Origin: Candidatus Levyibacteriota bacterium
GTDB taxonomy: Bacteria; Patescibacteriota; Microgenomatia; Levybacterales; UBA12049
Direction of reading: 5' to 3'
Assembly (NCBI GenBank): GCA_023245475.1
Contig: JAHFKF010000071.1
Location: 1-6,851, forward strand
DNA: 6,851 nucleotides
Both the position numbers and the translations under genes were made by a program. Position 1 is the stretch's first letter; each line of letters starts with the position of its first letter. Shown here in pieces: positions 1-5,735 of the stretch. Below the pieces are notes generated by a model, which saw only the letters and a list, made by a program, of their open reading frames with translations, did not search any database and had not been told where the DNA came from.

Positions 1-1
1 A

Positions 2-1297
2 GATGCAGCCTTGCACAAAGCAGGTATTACTCCTCTTGTTGGTTTTGATGCAGCGCATATTACAGATCCAGATTTAGTTATCACTACAGGTGCTCACGGA
101 GGATTTGATAACGTCGAAGTGGTCTCAGCACGTGCCAAAAAGATTCCTGTGATGACGCAAGGTGAGGCAGTTGGCAAATACATGGATGGTTCGATTCTTG
201 GTACGAATTGGCTTGGTATCTCCGTGACTGGTACTCACGGTAAGACGACAACAACCGCAATGCTTGCAACGATTCTTACTGAAAGCAAGTTAGATCCATC
301 CTACATTATTGGTACTGGTGACGTGGGGTCACTCCCGGCTCCTGGGCATTTCGGGAAGGGAAGACATTTTGTTGTTGAAGCCGATGAATACGTTACAGAG
401 CCTCGTTATGATAAAACAATCAAGTTTCTTTGGCAGCATCCTGACATGGCGATTGTTACAAACATTGAATATGACCACCCGGATGTCTATCAAACAATTG
501 ACGATGTCAGAGCCGCCTTTACTGCTTTTGTGCAACAGACAAAATTATTAATTGCCTGTGGAGATGATCCTGAAGTGCGTGGGGTGTTAAAGCAGTACAA
601 AGGCAAGGTCATTACCTATGGTTTTGGAGCACACAATGATTATGTACTGCACAAAGTGAATATTTCAGGTGAGCAGATGTTTTTCTGGGTGGAGCACGGA
701 GGAGTGTCTCTGGGAGAGTTTGTCTTAAAAGTTGTTGGTGAGCACAATGCTCTCAATGCTCTTGGTGCAACAGTTGGAGCAATAGAAGTCGGCGTTCCTA
801 TTCAGCAGATCAAAGAAGGATTGTTGGCTTTTCGTGGCTCAAAAAGGCGGCTTGAGTTTATGGGAGAGTTAGTGAGTGGAGCAAAAGTCTATGATGATTA
901 TGCGCATCATCCGACGGAAATCAAAAAGACCCTTGCTGCTCTTCGTAAACAATATCCCAAGAAAAAGATTGTCTGTATCTTCCAACCTCATACTTATTCT
1001 CGCACCAAATTGATGTTTACAGAATTTACGAAGGCATTTGATAATCTTGATGAGCTATTTGTGATCATTACGGATATTTATGCATCCCTTCGGGAGCAAC
1101 CAGACAAAACTGTTTCTGCTGACCATTTGGCAGGGGAGATCAAGTTACAAGGGAGAGACGTTCATTACCTCCCGCAGTTGTCTGATGTGGTACAATATAT
1201 CAATACAAAAAATTACGGCTCTGATACTGTGCTTGTCACGATGGGTGCAGGTGACGTTTATACCATTCATGATTCATTGTCCTTTCGAGCAGAGTAA
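2..1297 (+). CDS. murC: UDP-N-acetylmuramate--L-alanine ligase MurC, 5'-truncated
   Basis: Cytoplasmic Mur ligase that joins L-alanine to UDP-MurNAc using ATP, the first step of stem-peptide assembly. The frame is open from base 2 and the real start lies upstream: 431 residues are visible against 491 in E. coli MurC, and most of the N-terminal Rossmann domain with its glycine-rich UDP-binding loop is missing. A TTG at 11 is in frame but is not a credible start. Visible motifs in order: ATP P-loop GTHGKTTT (230-253), acidic EADEY (377-391), TNIEYDHPDVY, KRRLEF then DDYAHHPTEI (893-922) at the start of the C-terminal domain, QPHTYSRT (983-1006), and MGAGD near the end. QPHTYSRT, DIYA and GAGD point to MurC. 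EADEY followed by YDK and KFL resembles Mpl, the murein-tripeptide ligase, so the central domain is unusual. The stop is TAA at 1295-1297. Family assignment is firm; exact substrate slightly less so. Confidence 0.94.
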   Translation, partial: DAALHKAGITPLVGFDAAHITDPDLVITTGAHGGFDNVEVVSARAKKIPVMTQGEAVGKYMDGSILGTNWLGISVTGTHGKTTTTAMLATILTESKLDPSYIIGTGDVGSLPAPGHFGKGRHFVVEADEYVTEPRYDKTIKFLWQHPDMAIVTNIEYDHPDVYQTIDDVRAAFTAFVQQTKLLIACGDDPEVRGVLKQYKGKVITYGFGAHNDYVLHKVNISGEQMFFWVEHGGVSLGEFVLKVVGEHNALNALGATVGAIEVGVPIQQIKEGLLAFRGSKRRLEFMGELVSGAKVYDDYAHHPTEIKKTLAALRKQYPKKKIVCIFQPHTYSRTKLMFTEFTKAFDNLDELFVIITDIYASLREQPDKTVSADHLAGEIKLQGRDVHYLPQLSDVVQYINTKNYGSDTVLVTMGAGDVYTIHDSLSFRAE

Positions 1298-1302
1298 GGA
1301 TG

Positions 1303-1323
1303 CCTTCTCCTTTTAGAAGAAGG
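1303..1323. other. Weak hairpin just after murC
   Basis: CCTTCT (1303-1308) can pair with AGAAGG (1318-1323) across a 9-base loop, or CTTCT (1304-1308) with AGAAG (1315-1319) across a 6-base loop. It begins 6 bases after the murC stop, where a terminator could sit. The stem is short and no T-run follows, so I do not call it a terminator. It may be chance or a decayed repeat. Confidence 0.25.
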
Positions 1324-1360
1324 TTAGGATGAGGTCAACGGAGCTAAGACTATTAGTGCA

Positions 1361-1433
1361 GACCTCACCCCGACCTGCCTTGCCGGCAGGCAGGCCCTCT
1401 CCTGAAAGGAGAGGGAGTTTCGAGATGACAGCA
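1361..1433. repeat. GC-rich double-hairpin intergenic repeat (REP-like)
   Basis: The element holds two strong dyads in tandem. The first (1374-1394) has CCTGCC and GGCAGG arms around the perfect palindrome TGCCGGCA, with one bulged T. The second (1395-1415) is a perfect 8-bp stem, CCCTCTCC and GGAGAGGG, with loop TGAAA. An outer pair, TGAGGTC (1330-1336) and GACCTCA (1361-1367), may extend the structure upstream. The element is more GC-rich than the flanking genes and ends in a stretch, GATGACAGCA (1424-1433), that recurs at the end of the other repeat in this window. Its + strand translation (PALPAGRP, SPERRG) is a type of artefactual peptide I remember from genomes with such repeats. No T-run follows the second stem, so termination is not supported. 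Mobility class is inferred; no RAYT-type transposase is present here. Confidence 0.7.
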
Positions 1434-1439
1434 TATACT

Positions 1440-2768
1440 ATGCAGAAGTTTATTATTTTTGGAGGAAACAAATTAGAAGGTGAAACAACTGTTTCAGGTG
1501 CAAAGAATGCAGCTCTCAAAGTGTTAGTTGCTGCATGCATGACTGATGAAAAGGTAGTTATTCATAATGTGCCTTTAATTACAGACATTTTTATCATGAT
1601 TGATATCATGAAAGAAGTGGGCGCTGAGGTAACCTTGGAAGGACATACGGTTATTGTCCGTATGAAGAAATTTACGCAATCTTCAATTCCACTTGATAAG
1701 TCAGCCCTCGTTCGTGCTTCGTCACTTTTTATTGCTCCGCTTCTTGCTCGTATGAAAGAAGCAAAGATTCCAAACCCTGGTGGCTGTCGTCTCGGTGCTC
1801 GTCCAATTGACCGCATTGTTGCAGGTATCGGCACGATGGATGTTTCGATTACCTATCAAAGCAAAGATGGTTACTTTCATGCGAAGACCGATGGTTTACG
1901 TGCTACTCGTTATCACTTTGCCAAAAACACCCATACTGGAACTGAGACCATGATTCTTGCTGCGGTGCTGGCTGATGGAACAAGTGTTCTTGAGAATGCG
2001 GCGCAGGAGCCTGAAATTGATGACTTGATTGAACTTCTCAACAGGATGGGTGGCAACGTCAAGAGGACTGCACATCGAGAGATTACCGTAGTAGGGGTCA
2101 AGAAATTACATGGTGCAGAATTTTCTATCAGTCCTGATCGAATTGAAGTCGCGACTTTTGCAATTGCTGCTGTTATTACCGGAGGAAGCATTCTTGTCAA
2201 AGATGCACACAAAGCAGCAATCGGACCTTTCCTTGAAAAATATAAAAAAACAGGTGCAGGTTATGAGATCTTAAAAGATGGCATTCGTTTCTTTGCTACG
2301 GGTACGCTCAAAGCAGTTGATGTTGAGACAGGAATTCATCCAGGATTTTTGACAGATTGGCAAGCTCCATGGGCTGTGATGATGACACAAGCAAGAGGCA
2401 GTTCTACAATTCATGAAACCGTGTTTGAAAGTAAATTAGGCTATGTTCCTGATTTGCAAAAAATGGGTGCCAATGCTGTACTCTTTAATCCAAAAGTTGA
2501 AAATCCTGAAGCAGTATATAATTTTAATCTTGAGGATGATAAAGAGGAACACTTCCATGCAGTTACGATTACTGGAATTACACCACTGCATAATGCTGTG
2601 ATGACAACACTTGATATTAGAGCTGGAGCTGCAATTGTGCTTGCCGCACTGATTGCAGATGGCCCTTCGACCATTTATGGTATTGAGCGACTTGATCGTG
2701 GATATGAACAATTTGAAAAGCGGCTAGAAAAATTGGGCGCTAAAATTGAAAGAATAAAACATGACTAG
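1440..2768 (+). CDS. murA: UDP-N-acetylglucosamine 1-carboxyvinyltransferase MurA
   Basis: Cytoplasmic enolpyruvyl transferase (EPSP synthase fold) that moves enolpyruvate from phosphoenolpyruvate to UDP-GlcNAc, the committed step of peptidoglycan synthesis. It has 442 residues against 419 in E. coli. Seen directly: SGAKNAAL with K22, the catalytic loop PGGC-LGARPID with C116 (equivalent to E. coli C115, the fosfomycin target), TDWQAPW with D306 (equivalent to the catalytic D305), and DIRAGAA with R394 near the C-terminus. Because the Cys is kept, fosfomycin sensitivity is expected. Start choice: MQKFIIFGGNKLEG from 1440 matches the usual MurA N-terminus. ATG 1425 is in frame, with GGGAG 7 bases before it, but that ATG and the purine tract lie inside the repeat. 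ATG 1329 would translate the repeat. The 3' end overlaps the next gene by 8 bases, so the two are probably co-translated. Identity is firm; the start is probable. Confidence 0.95.
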   Translation: MQKFIIFGGNKLEGETTVSGAKNAALKVLVAACMTDEKVVIHNVPLITDIFIMIDIMKEVGAEVTLEGHTVIVRMKKFTQSSIPLDKSALVRASSLFIAPLLARMKEAKIPNPGGCRLGARPIDRIVAGIGTMDVSITYQSKDGYFHAKTDGLRATRYHFAKNTHTGTETMILAAVLADGTSVLENAAQEPEIDDLIELLNRMGGNVKRTAHREITVVGVKKLHGAEFSISPDRIEVATFAIAAVITGGSILVKDAHKAAIGPFLEKYKKTGAGYEILKDGIRFFATGTLKAVDVETGIHPGFLTDWQAPWAVMMTQARGSSTIHETVFESKLGYVPDLQKMGANAVLFNPKVENPEAVYNFNLEDDKEEHFHAVTITGITPLHNAVMTTLDIRAGAAIVLAALIADGPSTIYGIERLDRGYEQFEKRLEKLGAKIERIKHD

Positions 2769-3522
2769 TACGATAGAGAACAATTTTGGTGCAATTATTC
2801 TTGCTGCTGGACGCGGTAAACGCATGCAAGCAAAGTCCACAAACAAAGTTGTTTTATCTCTTGCTGACAAACCCTTGATTCTTCATTCGATCCACACATT
2901 GGAAGCAATGCACTTTAAGACAATTGTTGTCGTTGTTGGGTTTGCCAAAGCATCAGTGCAGAATGTTCTCAAAGATTCGCGTGTACTGTTTGCTGAGCAA
3001 AAGAAACGGTTGGGGACAGCTCATGCTCTTAAATCTGCACTTGCCGTGCTGCCTTCAGAAATAACAGATGTACTTGTTATTCAAGGAGATGATTCAGCAT
3101 TTTATAAAGAAGATATTATTATGAAGTTAGCGGAAAAGCATAAAGCCTCAGATGCTGCGTTAACGATGTTAACAATCGATGTTGTAAATCCTCATGGATT
3201 AGGTCGCATTGTTCGAGATGCCTCAGGAGAAGTTGTTTCAATCATTGAAGAAAAAGACGCAACTAGTAAGGAGCGTGCACTCAATGAAATTAATCCTGCA
3301 TGTTATCTGTTTCAAGTTGATTTCCTAAAGAAATATTTACCAACTGTTAAAAAGAGCCCTATTACTGGTGAATATTATCTTACCAGTCTTATCCATATTG
3401 CTATGGAACATCACGAAAAACTAGCAACGGTGCAGGCTGGAGCTATGCCTTGGAGAGGTGTGAATACTAAGGAAGAACTAGCAGAAGCAGAACGTTTACA
3501 TAAGATCCTCGTTGCGCAATAA
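2761..3522 (+). CDS. glmU: GlmU-type UDP-GlcNAc pyrophosphorylase, uridylyltransferase domain only
   Basis: Nucleotidyltransferase of 253 residues that matches the N-terminal half of GlmU, which joins UTP and GlcNAc-1-phosphate to make UDP-GlcNAc. Seen: nucleotide loop LAAGRGKRM (residues 14-22), K29 in NKVVL, EQKKRLGTAHAL (79-90), metal-site GDD (109-111; GlmU usually has GD followed by VP), GLGRIVRD (146-153), IIEEKDAT (161-168), EINPA (176-180; usually EINTG), GEYYLT (203-208) and GVNT (233-236). The protein ends just past the point where E. coli GlmU (456 residues) enters its left-handed beta-helix acetyltransferase domain, so that half is absent. Acetylation of GlcN-1-phosphate would need another protein. 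The ATG overlaps the murA stop by 8 bases with no clear Shine-Dalgarno, and the product would be MurA's substrate. Another sugar-1-phosphate is possible, but the EQ--LGTAHA and EEKDAT motifs favour GlcNAc-1-P. Confidence 0.82.
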   Translation: MTSTIENNFGAIILAAGRGKRMQAKSTNKVVLSLADKPLILHSIHTLEAMHFKTIVVVVGFAKASVQNVLKDSRVLFAEQKKRLGTAHALKSALAVLPSEITDVLVIQGDDSAFYKEDIIMKLAEKHKASDAALTMLTIDVVNPHGLGRIVRDASGEVVSIIEEKDATSKERALNEINPACYLFQVDFLKKYLPTVKKSPITGEYYLTSLIHIAMEHHEKLATVQAGAMPWRGVNTKEELAEAERLHKILVAQ

Positions 3523-3532
3523 GCTAAACCTC

Positions 3533-3541
3533 TGGTATAAT
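3533..3541 (+). promoter_or_regulatory. Extended -10 promoter of mraY, leaderless type
   Basis: TGGTATAAT is a perfect TGn plus TATAAT extended -10 element. It lies in the 25-base gap between the glmU stop (3522) and the mraY ATG (3548). The last base of the -10 is 7 positions before the A of the ATG, so transcription would begin at or next to the start codon. A -35 is poor (TTGCGC at 3512-3517, spacer 18), as is common for extended -10 promoters. No Shine-Dalgarno precedes the ATG, consistent with a leaderless transcript. The start site itself is inferred. Confidence 0.7.
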
Positions 3542-3547
3542 TTACCT

Positions 3548-4552
3548 ATGGAACGATTGCTCGGGCTTACCATCTCTTCATGTATCTTAACCATCATACT
3601 TCTCGTCCCCTTTATTGATTTCCTTTATAAGATCAAAATGCAACGTCAGAAGCAGGTAACCAAGGATATGTTTGATAAAAAGACACCTATCTTTGACAAA
3701 TTTAATTCTTGGAAAGCAGGTACGCCAGTTGGAGGAGGACTTCTTATTATCATTGTTACGGTAATTTGGACTATGTGGGCGTATGGCATGTTTGGTTTGA
3801 TGTTAAAGCCTTGGGAGGTTTTCGTGTTATTCTTCTCATTTATTAGCTTTGGTTTGCTTGGTTTTTATGATGATTATAAAAAACTTTCTGGAAAGAAAAA
3901 CGGCTTCTTTGGTCTTCGATTCCGACACAAATTTATTATTCAGTGGGTATTAGCAATTATTATTGCAACAGTATTTTATGTCCAACTAAGCTATTCGTTT
4001 ATTTTTATTCATGGTCTTGGTGTGGTAAATATTGGTATCTTATTTATCCCTTTTGCAGCGTTTGTGATTGTTGCTTTTGCAAATGCACTCAATATCACCG
4101 ATGGACTTGATGGTTTGGCTTCAGGACTCTTCCTTATTTGTATGTTGGCGTTCCTCGTTATTAATTCTCAGCAGCTCGATGAACCACTTGGGATTTTTAT
4201 TGCTGTACTGATTGGTAGTGTTGCAGCATTTTTATATTTCAATATTTTCCGTGCACGTATTTGGTTGGGGGATGTCGGTTCACTTGCTCTTGGTGCCGTC
4301 TTAGCAGTGGTTGGATTACTGACAGGTAAAGTGTTAGCATTGATAATAATTGGTGGTTTCTTTGTGATTGAAGTATGTTCTTCAATGATTCAGCTCTTGA
4401 GCAAGAAATACCTTGGAAGAAAAGCTTTTACGGTTGCTCCATTCCATTTATATCTGCAAAACAGAGGTTGGGAAGAGCCTAAGGTTGTTATGCGCGCATG
4501 GCTTGTTGGATTTTTCCTCGCAATTCTTGGTATCTTTATCGCCTTTATCTAA
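3548..4552 (+). CDS. mraY: Phospho-N-acetylmuramoyl-pentapeptide-transferase MraY
   Basis: Polytopic membrane enzyme that transfers phospho-MurNAc-pentapeptide from UDP to undecaprenyl phosphate, making lipid I. It has 334 residues (E. coli 360) and about ten hydrophobic segments, the first at residues 4-27. Seen in order: KAGTPVGGG (56-64; the family norm is GTPTMGG), GFYDDYKK with D108 and D109, ANALNITDGLDGLA with D185 and D188, FNIFRARIWLGDVGSLALG with D242, and APFHLYLQNRGWEEPKVV with H300. The last motif normally reads P-I-H-H-H; here only the first His remains, followed by Leu and Tyr. The other catalytic and Mg-binding positions are kept, so I expect an active enzyme. ATG 3548 is chosen because the first membrane helix follows at once and the TATAAT sits just before it. 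The frame is open to a TTG at 3512, but that lies inside glmU and would add a polar, non-family leader. The gene probably has its own promoter. Confidence 0.93.
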   Translation: MERLLGLTISSCILTIILLVPFIDFLYKIKMQRQKQVTKDMFDKKTPIFDKFNSWKAGTPVGGGLLIIIVTVIWTMWAYGMFGLMLKPWEVFVLFFSFISFGLLGFYDDYKKLSGKKNGFFGLRFRHKFIIQWVLAIIIATVFYVQLSYSFIFIHGLGVVNIGILFIPFAAFVIVAFANALNITDGLDGLASGLFLICMLAFLVINSQQLDEPLGIFIAVLIGSVAAFLYFNIFRARIWLGDVGSLALGAVLAVVGLLTGKVLALIIIGGFFVIEVCSSMIQLLSKKYLGRKAFTVAPFHLYLQNRGWEEPKVVMRAWLVGFFLAILGIFIAFI

Positions 4553-4568
4553 AGTCCCCTTCTTAAAT

Positions 4569-4637
4569 TGTCATGCTGAATTTATTTCAGCATCTGTTAT
4601 TATTGTATATAGATCCCGAAATAAATTCAGGATGACA
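4569..4637. repeat. REPIN-like inverted repeat between mraY and ftsW
   Basis: Two 27-base arms (4569-4595 and 4611-4637) are inverted copies matching at 24 of 27 positions, separated by a 15-base AT-rich spacer. Each arm is also a small hairpin: GCTGAA, loop TTTAT, TTCAGC at 4575-4591, and CCCGAA, loop ATAAA, TTCAGG at 4615-4631 with one mismatch. This two-REPs-facing-each-other layout is the architecture known as a REPIN. It fills most of the 96-base gap, starting 16 bases after the mraY stop and ending 11 bases before the ftsW ATG. Translated, it gives the HAEFISAS and RNKFRM peptides that I remember as common artefacts. In mRNA it could fold into a long stem between the two genes. No T-run follows, so termination is not supported. 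Mobilisation by a RAYT elsewhere in the genome is inferred. Confidence 0.8.
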
Positions 4638-4648
4638 GCACACTGACT

Positions 4649-5719
4649 ATGAAAAAGTTTGATCTTATCTTTTTTTGTATTGTAACGCTTCTTATCCTCT
4701 TTGGTTTACTCATGGTGTATGATGCCTCTTCTGTTCTTGCATATAATCTTTTTGGTGACAAATATAGCTTCATCAAAGACCAGATGGTTTGGGCAATGAT
4801 TGGATTTGTTGTCCTCTTTATCTTTTCGATGTTTGATTACCATAAGCTCTTTAATCTTGCATTGCCGTTGCTGCTTGTTGCATTGTTACTCCTTTTGTTG
4901 GTCTTTATCCCTGGCATTGGATCTGGAGCCAATGGTGCTCATCGATGGATTAATCTGGGCTTTATGACTTTACAGCCAGCAGAGTTTGTCAAATTGATTT
5001 TGGCTATCTATTTGTCAGCGTGGTTTTCTATCAAAGAGAAAGGGAGATTTATGGCGTTTACTCTGCTTATTGGAGCAGTGCTCCTGCTTGTGATGCTTGA
5101 GCCGGATATGGGAACAGCATCGATTATTCTTGTTGAAGCAACAATCATTTATTTTTTATCAGGTGGCAACCTCAAGCATTTTCTTTTGGCAGCACCTGTC
5201 ATTGCGTTTGGAGGTCTTCTCTTAATTTTGGTTGCTCCTTACAGAGCAGCACGTCTTACGAGCTTTCTCAATGTCGACAAATCACTTACGGATGCGTCCT
5301 ATCACATTAAACAAGTGTTAATTGCTCTAGGTTCGGGGGGACTTGTTGGTTTAGGAATTGGTAACTCGATTCAAAAGCATGCATACCTTCCCGAAAACGT
5401 GACAGACTCAATTTTCCCAATCATTGCAGAAGAGTTTGGATTTATGGGATCTGTCGTACTGATTCTTTTCTTTTTGCTTTTTGTTTGGAGAGGATTACTT
5501 ATCGCATCCCGTGCTCCTGATACGTTTGGAAAGCTCCTTGCTGCCGGGATTATTTCTTTTATTGGGATTCAAGCAGTGATTAATTTGGGAGCAATGACCG
5601 CGCTTTTCCCATTAACGGGTGTACCCTTACCCTTTATTTCCTACGGTGGATCAGCCCTTATTGTAGACATGGCAGCAGTGGGCATCCTCTTAAATATTTC
5701 AAAGCAGCGAACGAAATAG
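4649..5719 (+). CDS. ftsW: SEDS-family peptidoglycan glycosyltransferase FtsW
   Basis: Membrane glycosyltransferase of the SEDS family, which polymerises lipid II into glycan strands with a partner class B PBP at the septum. It has 356 residues (E. coli FtsW 414, RodA 370) and about ten hydrophobic segments. Seen: NGAHRWINLG with R99 and W100, QPAEFVK (109-115), LEPDMGTA with D153, LIALGSGGLVGLGIGNS, YLPENVTDSIF with E249 and D253 (D253 aligns with the catalytic Asp after HT in RodA/FtsW; the preceding His is Val here), and PLPFISYGGSAL near the C-terminus. RodA shares these motifs; the call of FtsW rests on its place between mraY and murG, as in classical dcw clusters. The ATG at 4649 starts the usual short cytoplasmic tail plus first helix. 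No Shine-Dalgarno is close; AGGA at 4629-4632 is 16 bases away and lies in the repeat. SEDS family is firm, FtsW rather than RodA likely. Confidence 0.88.
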   Translation: MKKFDLIFFCIVTLLILFGLLMVYDASSVLAYNLFGDKYSFIKDQMVWAMIGFVVLFIFSMFDYHKLFNLALPLLLVALLLLLLVFIPGIGSGANGAHRWINLGFMTLQPAEFVKLILAIYLSAWFSIKEKGRFMAFTLLIGAVLLLVMLEPDMGTASIILVEATIIYFLSGGNLKHFLLAAPVIAFGGLLLILVAPYRAARLTSFLNVDKSLTDASYHIKQVLIALGSGGLVGLGIGNSIQKHAYLPENVTDSIFPIIAEEFGFMGSVVLILFFLLFVWRGLLIASRAPDTFGKLLAAGIISFIGIQAVINLGAMTALFPLTGVPLPFISYGGSALIVDMAAVGILLNISKQRTK

Positions 5720-5721
5720 TA

Positions 5722-5727
5722 TATAAT
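5722..5727 (+). promoter_or_regulatory. TATAAT -10 box directly upstream of murG
   Basis: A perfect TATAAT lies in the 16-base gap between the ftsW stop (TAG, 5717-5719) and the murG ATG (5736). Transcription would begin near 5734, leaving a leader of about two bases. There is no TGn extension, and the only -35 candidate is weak (TTTCAA at 5697-5702, spacer 19). No Shine-Dalgarno is present. The arrangement repeats that seen before mraY, which raises confidence, but AT-rich gaps can give this hexamer by chance. Confidence 0.5.
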
Positions 5728-5735
5728 AGAGCAGT

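Noticed and set aside
1188..1196. TGGTACAAT, an extended -10-like sequence inside the end of murC
   Set aside because: It is explained by ordinary codons, has no -35 partner, and lies about 240 bases from the murA start; probably chance.
1395..1415. Perfect 8-bp stem as a rho-independent terminator for murC
   Set aside because: No T-run follows on either side in the right place; the stem belongs to the repeat element.
1329..1439. Upstream in-frame start giving a MurA of 479 residues
   Set aside because: The extra N-terminus is a translation of the palindromic repeat, and family alignment begins at the ATG at 1440.
1562..2711. Open frames on the minus strand opposite murA
   Set aside because: They are antisense shadows with no recognisable domains, opposite a gene with all its catalytic motifs intact.
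3512..3547. TTG start for MraY, 12 residues upstream
   Set aside because: It lies inside glmU, gives a polar leader absent from the family, and would cross the TATAAT element; ATG 3548 fits better.
4413..4646. 77-codon + strand frame overlapping the end of mraY and the repeat
   Set aside because: It is out of frame with mraY for its first half and a translation of the inverted repeat for the rest.
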